DNA of 64,000 nt, taken from assembly GCA_963790505.1 (NCBI GenBank), contig CAWBOT010000004.1, positions 930,001 to 994,000 on the forward strand. Reading direction: 5' to 3'. The position numbers and the translations under genes are program-made. Position 1 is the stretch's first letter, and each line of letters begins with the position of its first letter. The notes below the pieces were generated by a model. The model saw only the letters and a program-made list of their open reading frames with translations, was not told where the DNA came from and made no database searches. This document shows positions 1-8,306 of the stretch, one piece after another. The stretch comes from Acidisarcina sp963790505. GTDB lineage: Bacteria; Acidobacteriota; Terriglobia; Terriglobales; Acidobacteriaceae.

Positions 1-69
1 TGACAAATTCCGGAGCGTGATACAGACTCATGGAGGAAGATCCGGCGCATCTCACATTCAGTTATTCCC

Positions 70-1992
70 ATGGCCAATCTCAATTTTCTATTTGGACGAC
101 CGCTAGCCAACTCTGAGGAGCGCGCCGAGCAAATCGGCCCCTCCGCAGGGATTCCCATCTTCGGCCTCGATGCGCTGAGTTCGGCGGCATACGGTCCCGA
201 GGCCGCGCTGACGCTGCTGATTCCGCTGGGGCTGGAGGGCGTTCACATCATCCTGCCGATCACCGGAGCGATCATCGCCCTGCTGGTGATTGTTTATTTT
301 TCTTACCGGCAGACGATCGAGGCGTATCCCCATGGCGGCGGCTCCTACACGGTCGCTAGTGAGAATCTGGGCGATGGCCCCGGGCTTCTGGCCGCGGCCG
401 CACTGATGATCGACTATGTGCTTACTGCGGCGGTGGGTATCTCTGCCGGCGTAGGCGCGCTGATATCGGCAGCGCCCAGCCTCCATGCGCACACCCTGGC
501 AATCTGCCTCGGCATCCTTGCGCTTCTGACCCTCGTCAACCTTCGCGGCGTGAGGGACGCGGGGGCGATCTTCACCCTCCCTACTTATCTTTTTCTCGCT
601 TCGCTGCTGACCATTATCGGCGTGGGGCTGTTTCGGGTGCTGACTGGCGGCGGACATCCCGTACCTGTAGTCGCGCCGCCGCATCTCCCGGCTGCGACTG
701 CGGCGCTCGGCTATTGGCTGATCCTGAAAGTGTTTGCGAGTGGATGCACGGCCATGACCGGCGTTGAAGCCGTGAGCAACGGTGTGATGGCCTTTCGCCA
801 GCCAACGACAAAGAATGCGCAGAAAACGCTGACTATCATCATCGGCTTGCTTATTCTGCTACTCGCCGGCATCGCCTTCCTCTGCCGATCCTACGGGGTC
901 GGTGCGACCGATCCGGAGGGCAACGCCTACGAGAGCGTGCTGTCGCAGTTGATTGCGGCGGTTATGGGGCGGGGTATTTTCTATTACGTTTCGATCGGGT
1001 CAATCCTGGTCGTGCTGGCGCTTTCGGCGAACACCGCCTTCGCCGATTTTCCCCGTCTCACCCGGGCCATTGCACTTCGCGACTATCTGCCTCACGTCTT
1101 TCTGCTGCGCGGACGGCGGCTGCTTTATTCGCACGGCATCTATGCGCTGGTTGGGCTTACCGCCTCGCTGCTTATCCTCTTTGGCGGCGTCACCGACAGG
1201 CTCATCCCTCTCTATGCGATTGGGGCATTCCTTGCGTTCACTCTCTCCCAGGCGGGTATGGTGATGCATTGGCGCAAGAACCACACTCGGGGCTGGCGCG
1301 CGAAAATGGCGATCAACGGACTCGGCGCCGCTTCTACCGGGATAACGACGCTTGTAGTGCTCGTGGCGAAGTTTCACGACGGCGCCTGGGTAACTGCGAT
1401 GCTCATTCCCGCCATGATTGTGATCATGGTTTCTGTCCGACGGCATTACCGCCGCGTCGATGAGGAAACCAGGGAAACCGCGCCTATCAGCCTGGCGAAG
1501 CTGAGCGAGCCGATCGTGATCATCCCCGTCGATCGCTGGAGCAAGATAACGGCGAAGGGCATGCGTTTCGCGTTGATGCTATCGAGAGAGGTACGCGCGG
1601 TCCATGTCGATTGCGGCGATGATGCCGAAAGCATTTCCCAGATGTGGGAGACAAATATAGCGGCGCCGATCCGGGCGGCAAACCTCCCTGTCCCGGAGCT
1701 AATTATGCTCCACTCCCCCTATCGCTTCGTGATTCAACCAATTGTGGATTTTGCGCTCCAGGTGGAGCGGGACCACCCGGATCGGCACGTCGCGGTCCTG
1801 GTCCCGGAGCTGGTCGTCCGGCATTGGTACCAGAACCTTTTACACAATCAGCGCGCGAGTGTGCTCAAGCTGCTGCTGCTGGTGAAGGGAAACCAGAGAG
1901 TATTGGTCATCAATATTCCCTGGTATATGGAAGCGCACACCGATATCAAGGTGCTGCAGAAGGACGCCGAGGAGAAGCGGGCAGCTTCTTAG
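70..1992 (+). CDS. KimA-like APC-superfamily permease (probable K+ or amino-acid transporter)
   Basis: A 640-residue inner-membrane protein. Residues about 20-460 are a run of hydrophobic segments, with the APC-type N-terminal signature around LDALSSAAYGPE at the first helix and a polar HGGGSYT segment in the next. Residues about 480-625 form a soluble C-terminal domain resembling the cytoplasmic tail of KimA/YdaO potassium importers. Length and architecture fit that family (about 600 residues, transporter plus tail) better than ordinary amino-acid permeases, but the substrate cannot be read from sequence. The ATG at 70 has no strong Shine-Dalgarno sequence. Only 69 bases lie upstream, so a leader element could not be assessed. 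The gene is convergent with the lipoprotein gene that ends at 2041. Confidence 0.8.
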   Translation: MANLNFLFGRPLANSEERAEQIGPSAGIPIFGLDALSSAAYGPEAALTLLIPLGLEGVHIILPITGAIIALLVIVYFSYRQTIEAYPHGGGSYTVASENLGDGPGLLAAAALMIDYVLTAAVGISAGVGALISAAPSLHAHTLAICLGILALLTLVNLRGVRDAGAIFTLPTYLFLASLLTIIGVGLFRVLTGGGHPVPVVAPPHLPAATAALGYWLILKVFASGCTAMTGVEAVSNGVMAFRQPTTKNAQKTLTIIIGLLILLLAGIAFLCRSYGVGATDPEGNAYESVLSQLIAAVMGRGIFYYVSIGSILVVLALSANTAFADFPRLTRAIALRDYLPHVFLLRGRRLLYSHGIYALVGLTASLLILFGGVTDRLIPLYAIGAFLAFTLSQAGMVMHWRKNHTRGWRAKMAINGLGAASTGITTLVVLVAKFHDGAWVTAMLIPAMIVIMVSVRRHYRRVDEETRETAPISLAKLSEPIVIIPVDRWSKITAKGMRFALMLSREVRAVHVDCGDDAESISQMWETNIAAPIRAANLPVPELIMLHSPYRFVIQPIVDFALQVERDHPDRHVAVLVPELVVRHWYQNLLHNQRASVLKLLLLVKGNQRVLVINIPWYMEAHTDIKVLQKDAEEKRAAS

Positions 1993-2040
1993 CTTTATCG
2001 AAATGCGGTGGGCCGCCTGTCTCTGTCCTGATTCCTGCGG

Positions 2041-4305
2041 CTACGGCGCCAGCAATCCGAAAACCGCTACTCCGGTTGGAGTTCCGACATAGACCTTGCC
2101 ATTCACGATTACCGGCGTGATGAACTTGTTTCCGTTGCCGAAGCTGTCGCGACCGCTCGCTGCCTGACCGCTATTGTAGAGTTCATTTCCAAGATTCGAT
2201 GCGTCGTAGGCGTGCAATACGGCTGGCGAACCCGTGTTCGATTCCACCGCCCATACGATGCCGTTGCTGGTTCCATTGGCAGAGACGCTCGGCGTAGACC
2301 CGGGATAGTCGAACGTAGCCGCCGACTGGCTGGATGAATTCGTTGCCAGTTTTGCATTGGTCAGGGGAAATGCCCTCAGAACATCTCCGTTGGCGGCGTA
2401 ATAAAGGACGCCATTGAAGTAAGCCGGTGACGAAAAAACCGGCTTGCTGAGCGCTCCGCTGACGTCCTGATAGAGGTTGCTGTTGTCGGAGGTCATCGAG
2501 TTGAATTTGCCGAGATTGTCCCGGTCGCCGATGTAGATGTGCATGTCTTTGCCGGCGCCGACGATCAGCTGGTGCGTTGTGCCTCCGGTATCGGTGAGGT
2601 CGGGCAACAGCAGTTCGCCGCCCGAGCCGAGGTCGATGTCGGCGGTGCTCTCCGCGTCGGTGTTGTAAGGCTCGAAGTAGTCGGCAACGGCTAGAGCTCC
2701 GGCACTGTTCACGCTGAGCTTGATGATGCCATTTCCGTAGTCGCCCTTGGTGGGGAATCCGGCCCCGTCGAAGCCGAGGTCGAAGGTGCCGTTGGCGTCA
2801 AGGAAATAAATATTACCGCTGCTGTCCGCCGCGGGTCCATTTCCCGACATCCAGATCGAGCCCTGCGAGCCGTTTGGAGTCAGATTCAGCACCTGGGTTT
2901 GCTTCAGCGTCGACTCGCTATAAGCCATTACCCAGCCGGTATAGGGAGTGCTATCGCAGTGCGACGTCCAAGTGAGATAGACATTCCCGTTCAATAAGAG
3001 CAAAGCCGCCCGCTCGGCGTACTTGGAGGGATCGAAGACCACATTGCCACCCTGGCTGTTGTCTCCGCTGCCTGGATAGGTGGCTGATATCTCCGCCGGA
3101 CTGCCGGAGACTTCCGCGCCGGTGGTTAGATCCAGGGCGTGGAGCCGCTGGTGGTAGTTCCCGCTCGCATCCTTGCTCATCCCGACGGTGAAGAGGGTGC
3201 CGTTCGCACCCTGCTTGCGATCAATGACAGGCGTTGAGGTGATTCCGATCTGGGGTGTGATCTGGCTGCACCCCTGGTCCCCGCTGGTGCTTTCGCCGCT
3301 GCCCAGCACGGAGGTCTTCCACAGCTGGCTGCCCGAATTGGCGTCGAAAGCGTAGACGCTGTCATTTTCGGTTGCGACGTAGATGACGTTGTGCAGCGCG
3401 CAGCCCATCGTCACATTCGCTGCGTAGACCGGCTGCGCATCCACCAGGCCGTCAACCGTGTCGAAGCCGACCTTGCCGAACTGGGTCGAGTTGACATTAG
3501 CAGGTGTGAGGATAGTTTCCTTCGAGTTAAGCCCATCCCGGGAGTTGTCGAAATGATAGGTGGTTACGTCGGGAGCGGTGGTCATGGATCCCATGGCCTG
3601 GACAGTCAACGCCAGGATAGCGGCGTGAGTAAGAGAACCGGACGTGCCAGTAAATGTCACGGTTGAAGTGGCCGCAGCTGCGGATCCGGCCGCGGTGAGC
3701 GTCGTGCTTTGCGCGGTTCCAGGGGTCAGGCTTAGAGTGCTTGGATTGGCCGTGACTCCGGAGGGAAGGCCGGTGATCGCAACCGCCACGGTGCCGGTGA
3801 AGGAATTTACCGCGTTTGCGGCGACGCTGACGGCGGAGCCACATCCTCCCGCGATGAGCGAAAGCGACGCGGGCGTAAGCGTGAGCGTGAAGTCGGGCGG
3901 ACCGGTGACTGTCAGGGCCACAGTGGCCGTATTGCTCAATGTGCCCGAGGTACCGGTAAAGGTAATCGTCGGGGTGCCCGCGGCTGCAGAGGCGGCGGCG
4001 GTCAGGGTCACGGTTTGAGGGGTTCCTGGAGTGAGCGTAAGCGTGGCGGGCGCCGCCGTTACTCCGGCAGGCAAACCGGCAATGGCCACTGCGACCGAGC
4101 CGGTAAAGCCGTTCGATGCGACCGCTGACAGAGTGACGGTCTGCCCGGTCGCTCCGGGGGTAATCGCCAGGCTGGCGGGCGTTACAGCCAGCGAGAAGCT
4201 GGCCGTAGGGGTTGGTGTCGTGCCGCCTCCCCCGCCACATGCTGCCAATCCAACGCCGAGTATTGATCCGGCAACCGCGATGACGCCCCCACAAAACCGA
4301 CGCAT
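2041..4305 (-). CDS. PQQ-like beta-propeller lipoprotein with two Ig-like repeats
   Basis: A 754-residue exported lipoprotein. The chosen ATG at 4305 is preceded by AGGAG with a 7-base gap, and gives a short signal peptide with a lipobox ending LAAC (Cys23), followed by a Gly/Thr/Pro linker. A longer in-frame start 13 codons upstream would bury the signal peptide. Residues 37-138 and 139-238 are two tandem Ig/Big-like repeats. Residues about 255-754 resemble a PQQ-type (BamB/quinoprotein-like) beta-propeller, with repeated phrases such as VYAFDANSG and LHALDLTTG. No PQQ-dehydrogenase active-site signature was recognised, so a structural or binding role is more likely than catalysis. Function is unassigned. 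Confidence 0.8.
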   Translation of the reverse strand: MRRFCGGVIAVAGSILGVGLAACGGGGGTTPTPTASFSLAVTPASLAITPGATGQTVTLSAVASNGFTGSVAVAIAGLPAGVTAAPATLTLTPGTPQTVTLTAAASAAAGTPTITFTGTSGTLSNTATVALTVTGPPDFTLTLTPASLSLIAGGCGSAVSVAANAVNSFTGTVAVAITGLPSGVTANPSTLSLTPGTAQSTTLTAAGSAAAATSTVTFTGTSGSLTHAAILALTVQAMGSMTTAPDVTTYHFDNSRDGLNSKETILTPANVNSTQFGKVGFDTVDGLVDAQPVYAANVTMGCALHNVIYVATENDSVYAFDANSGSQLWKTSVLGSGESTSGDQGCSQITPQIGITSTPVIDRKQGANGTLFTVGMSKDASGNYHQRLHALDLTTGAEVSGSPAEISATYPGSGDNSQGGNVVFDPSKYAERAALLLLNGNVYLTWTSHCDSTPYTGWVMAYSESTLKQTQVLNLTPNGSQGSIWMSGNGPAADSSGNIYFLDANGTFDLGFDGAGFPTKGDYGNGIIKLSVNSAGALAVADYFEPYNTDAESTADIDLGSGGELLLPDLTDTGGTTHQLIVGAGKDMHIYIGDRDNLGKFNSMTSDNSNLYQDVSGALSKPVFSSPAYFNGVLYYAANGDVLRAFPLTNAKLATNSSSQSAATFDYPGSTPSVSANGTSNGIVWAVESNTGSPAVLHAYDASNLGNELYNSGQAASGRDSFGNGNKFITPVIVNGKVYVGTPTGVAVFGLLAP
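3592..4197 (-). repeat. Tandem Ig-like coding repeat, about 300 bp, two copies
   Basis: Two consecutive stretches of about 300 bp in the lipoprotein gene encode homologous domains. Both contain FTG(S/T)VAVAI, GLP(A/S)GVTA, LTPGT and TFTGTSG at matching spacing. The copies diverge at many positions, and the second carries a Cys (GGCGS) that the first lacks. Confidence 0.75.
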
Positions 4306-4512
4306 GGTCTTCTCCTGTGTTGGTCCGGCGTATGTTGCGCACACCTGGCGCGCACTCGCCGAACTGCAAAGAGATTGGATGCAAGTTTCTTCCGATGGAT
4401 GAGGGTACCTCGACGCCAGGCTATTTTCATGAACGCTATGCCTGCGGCAGCGAAAGCGAAGGGGGTTTCCAGTCGGGAAAAGCTGCGCCGAGCTTCTATT
4501 GTGAAGACAACT

Positions 4513-6462
4513 CTACCGGGTTCCCAGTGGTTCTGAGCTACTCTGCATCGTCCGCATGGCGAGCTCGGGATAAACACCCGGCGCTTGCCACTCGCGAAGC
4601 TGGGCCAGGGCCTGGGCCAGGTTGGTCACCACGCGATCGGGACGGGATGTGCTCAGGCGGTCGCGGATCCTTTCGGCATCGAGCGTTGGGTCCCACAATC
4701 CCACGATCATGCGATTACGAGGCAGCCGGTGTCGCACCCGCTGGCAGAGCGCGCGAGTCTCGGCAAACGCAAAGGGCGGTAACGAGGAGACGCAGATGAC
4801 GGTGTCCGTCTCTTCGGCCAGTCTGCCGAGGATCTCGTCCGACAGGGCGCTGGAAGGGAGTTGCAGGGTGCGGTTGCCCGCCCGCTCGAGAAGCTGCGCG
4901 AGCATGGTAGCGACGATCTCGTCAGCCTGGTCTTGAGTCGAGACGCAAATCACCGGAAACGATTTGGTATGTATCCCGACCGGGGCCGGCACAGCAGCGT
5001 CCTCAACTAATAAGGCGGCGTCCGAGAGCTCGGCGATCAGCTCGTTGGCGCATTGGAAAACAAAATTTGCGCGCGCCTCATCCAGCGCGCCCTGATGGCG
5101 GTCTCGCTCGGCAAGCGACAAAGCAGGAAGAAGAAGGACATCGTAAAGATCGGCCAGGGGACGGCTCTCGAGAAAAGCCTCTGCAATGGTGTGAGCCTCA
5201 GTCTGGTCCATGGCCAGCAATCGCTCGTAGAATTTAGCCTCCGGCGCGAGTTCGGCGTTATCGCCGAGCAGGATGTGCAGGAACGACATCTGGGGCAGAT
5301 GAAGGCCCATGACAATCAGGCAGACGGTCAGCGGCGTCGAAAGCACCAGGCCCGGCCAGCCCCATAGCATCGTCCAGACAACCGCCATGACCAGGAGGGC
5401 GAGAGTCGATATGCCGGTGTGACTGCCATAGAGCCAGGGCTCGAGGATGTTACTGACGGCAAACTCAAGCAACGCGAAAAGCGCCAGGACGACCAGAGCG
5501 GGTCCCCAATGAGGAAAGACCCCCAGGGCAAAGACAAATGGGAGCAGGACGGCGATCGATGTCCCGATGTAGGGCACAAAACGGAGAATGCCGGCGATGA
5601 CCCCCCAGAGCGTCGCATAGGGGATGCCGATTGCAAAAAGCCCGAAACCGAAGCACACAGCGTATCCCGCGTTCACGAGAAAGTTCATGATGAGATAGCT
5701 GCTGATGCGTTGGCCGGCGTCATCCAGAGCCTTGGTCACCAGGTTGAGCCGTCCCATCCCGGCGAGCAATAATAGGCGGTTGTGCAGGTCCTCCCGGTTA
5801 ATGAGCATGTATACGGTCAGGACAAGTACGAAGACGGCCTCTCCCAGCGGCTGGGCGATCGGCACCATCGCATTCAGGAGATCGGAGACGCCTTTCGGCT
5901 GGGCGATTACCGTCACCGGTACCGGAGCGGCCTGAGCAGCAGCCCCAAGGGCGGTCGCTGCCGTTGCCGCGCTGCCGGGAGGATTTGGAGCCGGGCCGTT
6001 GGCCGACAAGACAGGTTGTCCCTGCGAAGTAAATTCCTGGCCTACTTCACTCATGCCCCGAAGTGCGCGGCCAAACGGGCCGGTTGACGGAGTGTGCAAA
6101 GCGGCCATCTTCTCGTGAAGATTGACCTGATAGTCGGGCAGTTGATCGGCGATGTGCAGGAGCTGCCGGGCCACCACCCAACCAACTCCGCCGATAATGA
6201 TGCCCGCGACAATGACAACAAGGATCACCGCCGGGATGCGGCGGATGCGAAAGCGATGAAGATAAATGACCGCCGGAGCCAGTAGGAAATTGAGGGTCAG
6301 CGCCAGGGCGACGGGAATTAGGACCGCTCGTCCGAAGTAGAGGACGGCGATCACGGTTGCCAGTAACAGAACGGGTTCGCTGGCGAAGAGGCCGCCTCGG
6401 GCGCGTTGCATTTCCACGAGTAATGTCCCTTGATCTGACCGCGACTCGAATCGTCTCAGCAT
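4513..6462 (-). CDS. AI-2E family (PerM/UPF0118) transporter with C-terminal soluble extension
   Basis: A 649-residue inner-membrane protein. Residues about 28-400 are an AI-2E-family permease: paired N-terminal helices, a loop of about 120 residues that includes an Ala/Pro-rich insert near 160-185, then a helix cluster ending in the family signature near MLWGWPGLVLSTPL. Residues about 400-649 are an extra soluble region not found in typical members of 350-400 residues. It contains a helical part and an alpha/beta part with segments VICVSTQ and TVICVSSLPP that resemble a Rossmann-like or cobalamin-binding-like fold. The substrate is unknown; family members include the proposed AI-2 exporter TqsA and Na+/H+ antiporters. 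The ATG at 6462 is used; a Met at 6411 is a possible alternative. Confidence 0.82.
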   Translation of the reverse strand: MLRRFESRSDQGTLLVEMQRARGGLFASEPVLLLATVIAVLYFGRAVLIPVALALTLNFLLAPAVIYLHRFRIRRIPAVILVVIVAGIIIGGVGWVVARQLLHIADQLPDYQVNLHEKMAALHTPSTGPFGRALRGMSEVGQEFTSQGQPVLSANGPAPNPPGSAATAATALGAAAQAAPVPVTVIAQPKGVSDLLNAMVPIAQPLGEAVFVLVLTVYMLINREDLHNRLLLLAGMGRLNLVTKALDDAGQRISSYLIMNFLVNAGYAVCFGFGLFAIGIPYATLWGVIAGILRFVPYIGTSIAVLLPFVFALGVFPHWGPALVVLALFALLEFAVSNILEPWLYGSHTGISTLALLVMAVVWTMLWGWPGLVLSTPLTVCLIVMGLHLPQMSFLHILLGDNAELAPEAKFYERLLAMDQTEAHTIAEAFLESRPLADLYDVLLLPALSLAERDRHQGALDEARANFVFQCANELIAELSDAALLVEDAAVPAPVGIHTKSFPVICVSTQDQADEIVATMLAQLLERAGNRTLQLPSSALSDEILGRLAEETDTVICVSSLPPFAFAETRALCQRVRHRLPRNRMIVGLWDPTLDAERIRDRLSTSRPDRVVTNLAQALAQLREWQAPGVYPELAMRTMQSSSEPLGTR

Positions 6463-6797
6463 AACTCACCCAGCGGGGTCTGCACAGCGCGCGCAGCCCA
6501 CGAGCGCCGCCGGCGGGTTGTGTATCATCAGCAATGGCTCCGTGGCAGAGCGTCACGCGGGCGGGCGCCGAGCAGTGGCGGGCGCAGCATTTCCGCAAAG
6601 CATCGCTGGTGCTCCAACCCCCGCTGCCGCATGGCATCGGTCGAAATGCTCTAGAATGTGCTTGCAATGGTCATTCGCATCCCGCACCATGGAAGAATTG
6701 AAGGCTGCGGGCAGACGTGCGCTCACGGGAGTGGAATCGCATCCAGGGAGCGTCCGCAATTTGGAATCCGGACGGCTTGTCCGGCGATATGAAACTT
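6463..6797. other. Divergent intergenic region
   Basis: 335 bases between the AI-2E-type gene (leftward) and the acyl carrier protein gene (rightward). Promoters for both must lie here. A TAGAAT at about 6652 is a possible -10 box but has no convincing -35 partner. Short reading frames across it show no family resemblance and no ribosome-binding site. Confidence 0.4.
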
Positions 6798-7061
6798 ATG
6801 TCTGAATCAATTCAAGAGAGAGTTCTTAAAGTCATTGCCAAGACGCAGCGGATTCCGGTGGAGACGGTGACTCCCCAAAGCTCTTTCGAGGAACTGGGTA
6901 TCGACTCGATGGACAGCATCAACATCCTGTTCGACCTGGAAAGCGAATTCGAGATCGAGATCGACGACGAACAGGCGCGGCATATTCGCTATGTGCACGA
7001 GATGATTGACGGAGTCGAGAAACTGCTGGAAGCGAAGGAAAAGGCCTCGCAAGAAAGTTAG
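6798..7061 (+). CDS. Acyl carrier protein
   Basis: An 87-residue acidic protein with the phosphopantetheine attachment motif GIDSMD; Ser37 is the modification site. The helix II region (NILFDLESEFEIEID) is typical of carrier proteins. It would carry acyl chains as thioesters in the cytoplasm. The ATG at 6798 gives a normal ACP length; an in-frame ATG at 6789 would add three residues, and neither has a strong ribosome-binding site. The stop codon is one base from the start of the ketoacyl synthase gene, so the two are co-translated. No other fatty-acid genes flank the pair. It may be a dedicated ACP rather than the housekeeping AcpP. Confidence 0.88.
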   Translation: MSESIQERVLKVIAKTQRIPVETVTPQSSFEELGIDSMDSINILFDLESEFEIEIDDEQARHIRYVHEMIDGVEKLLEAKEKASQES

Positions 7062-7062
7062 G

Positions 7063-8274
7063 ATGCATCGCGTCGTCATCACCGGAATTGGTGTGATTTC
7101 CGCTCTGGGACTTGACCGGCATCAATTCTGGGCATCCCTGGTCGAAGGAAAATCGGGCATAGGAGAGTTTGAGCAGCCGGAGTACGGCCCGGTTCGCTTC
7201 AAGAATGCCGCATTCGTTCGCGGCTTCCAGCCCGAGTCGCACTTCCCCGAGAAGAGCGTGACCTTTATGGACCGCTTCGCGCAGTTCTCCGTGGTCGCGG
7301 CTCGGGAAGCGGTTGCTCAGTCGGGAGTCGCTTGGGACGCGGAGCTGCGAGAACGCACTGCGATCATTACCGGCTCTTGCATCGGCGGCCGCATGGCGGA
7401 AGAGGCTGGATACTGGAACCTTTTTCACCTGAATAAGAATCGCGTGCACCCGCTTACCATCCCCCTGGGTATGGCCAACTCCGGCGCGAGCCAGGTCTCG
7501 ATGGACTTCGGAATCCACGGCCCCACCTTCACTTTCTCGACTGCCTGCTCGTCTTCCGCGCACGCATTGGGTCACGCCTTCTGGATGGTCCGCTCGGGTG
7601 CCGCGCCCATGGCCATCGCCGGGGGCGCCGATGCGCCGATTTATTTCGGGAACATGAAGGCCTGGGAGGCGATGCGCGTCGTCAGCCCCGACACTTGCCG
7701 GCCATTTTCGCTCGATCGAGCAGGCATGATCCTGGGCGAGGGTTCAGCCATGCTGGTGATCGAGCCGCTGGAGACCGCCCTTGCACGAGGAGCACGACCG
7801 ATCGCCGAGATCGTCGGTTTCGGCATGTCTTCTGATGCGAGTCACATCACCCAACCCCTGGCGGAGGGCGCCGCTCGTGCGATCCGCGGCGCGTTGAAAG
7901 ACGCAGGCCTCGCTCCCGAGCAGATCGGCTACATCAATGCCCACGGGACTGGCACCGAGGCCAACGACAAAATGGAAGTCGCGGCGATTCGTGCTGTCTT
8001 CGGACCCCACGCGGAGAAGCTGCCTCTCAGTTCGACGAAGTCGATGCATGGGCACACCCTGGGTGCGGCCGGAGCGATTGAAGCGGCCGCGACCGCCTTC
8101 AGTCTGGATTGCGGCATCCTGCCGCCGACGGCAAACTTCACTCAGCCTGATCCGGAGTGCGATCTTGATGTAATTCCAAATCACGCGCGCACTGCTTCGG
8201 TCGAATACGCGCTATCGACGTCGTTCGCCTTTGGCGGCTTGAACGCGGTACTGGCGTTGCGTTCGATGCACTAG
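7063..8274 (+). CDS. Beta-ketoacyl-ACP synthase (FabF-like)
   Basis: A 403-residue thiolase-fold condensing enzyme with the full KAS II triad: Cys162 in STACSSS, His294 in NAHGTGT and His329 in KSMHGHTLGAAG. It catalyses decarboxylative Claisen condensation of malonyl-ACP with an acyl primer. The ATG at 7063 lies one base after the stop of the upstream ACP gene, and a longer in-frame ORF start would overlap the ACP gene by over 50 bases. The two-gene ACP-KAS unit, without FabG, FabZ or FabD nearby, suggests a specialised acyl chain or a backup of fatty-acid elongation. Identity as a KAS is secure; the exact product is not. Confidence 0.9.
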   Translation: MHRVVITGIGVISALGLDRHQFWASLVEGKSGIGEFEQPEYGPVRFKNAAFVRGFQPESHFPEKSVTFMDRFAQFSVVAAREAVAQSGVAWDAELRERTAIITGSCIGGRMAEEAGYWNLFHLNKNRVHPLTIPLGMANSGASQVSMDFGIHGPTFTFSTACSSSAHALGHAFWMVRSGAAPMAIAGGADAPIYFGNMKAWEAMRVVSPDTCRPFSLDRAGMILGEGSAMLVIEPLETALARGARPIAEIVGFGMSSDASHITQPLAEGAARAIRGALKDAGLAPEQIGYINAHGTGTEANDKMEVAAIRAVFGPHAEKLPLSSTKSMHGHTLGAAGAIEAAATAFSLDCGILPPTANFTQPDPECDLDVIPNHARTASVEYALSTSFAFGGLNAVLALRSMH

Positions 8275-8306
8275 GTTTAACTAACCGCAATGAAAAGAGA
8301 GATGCG

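Noticed and set aside
1..69. c-di-AMP (ydaO-type) riboswitch before the KimA-like gene
   Set aside because: Only 69 bases precede the gene, too short to hold the aptamer, and no characteristic segments are visible.
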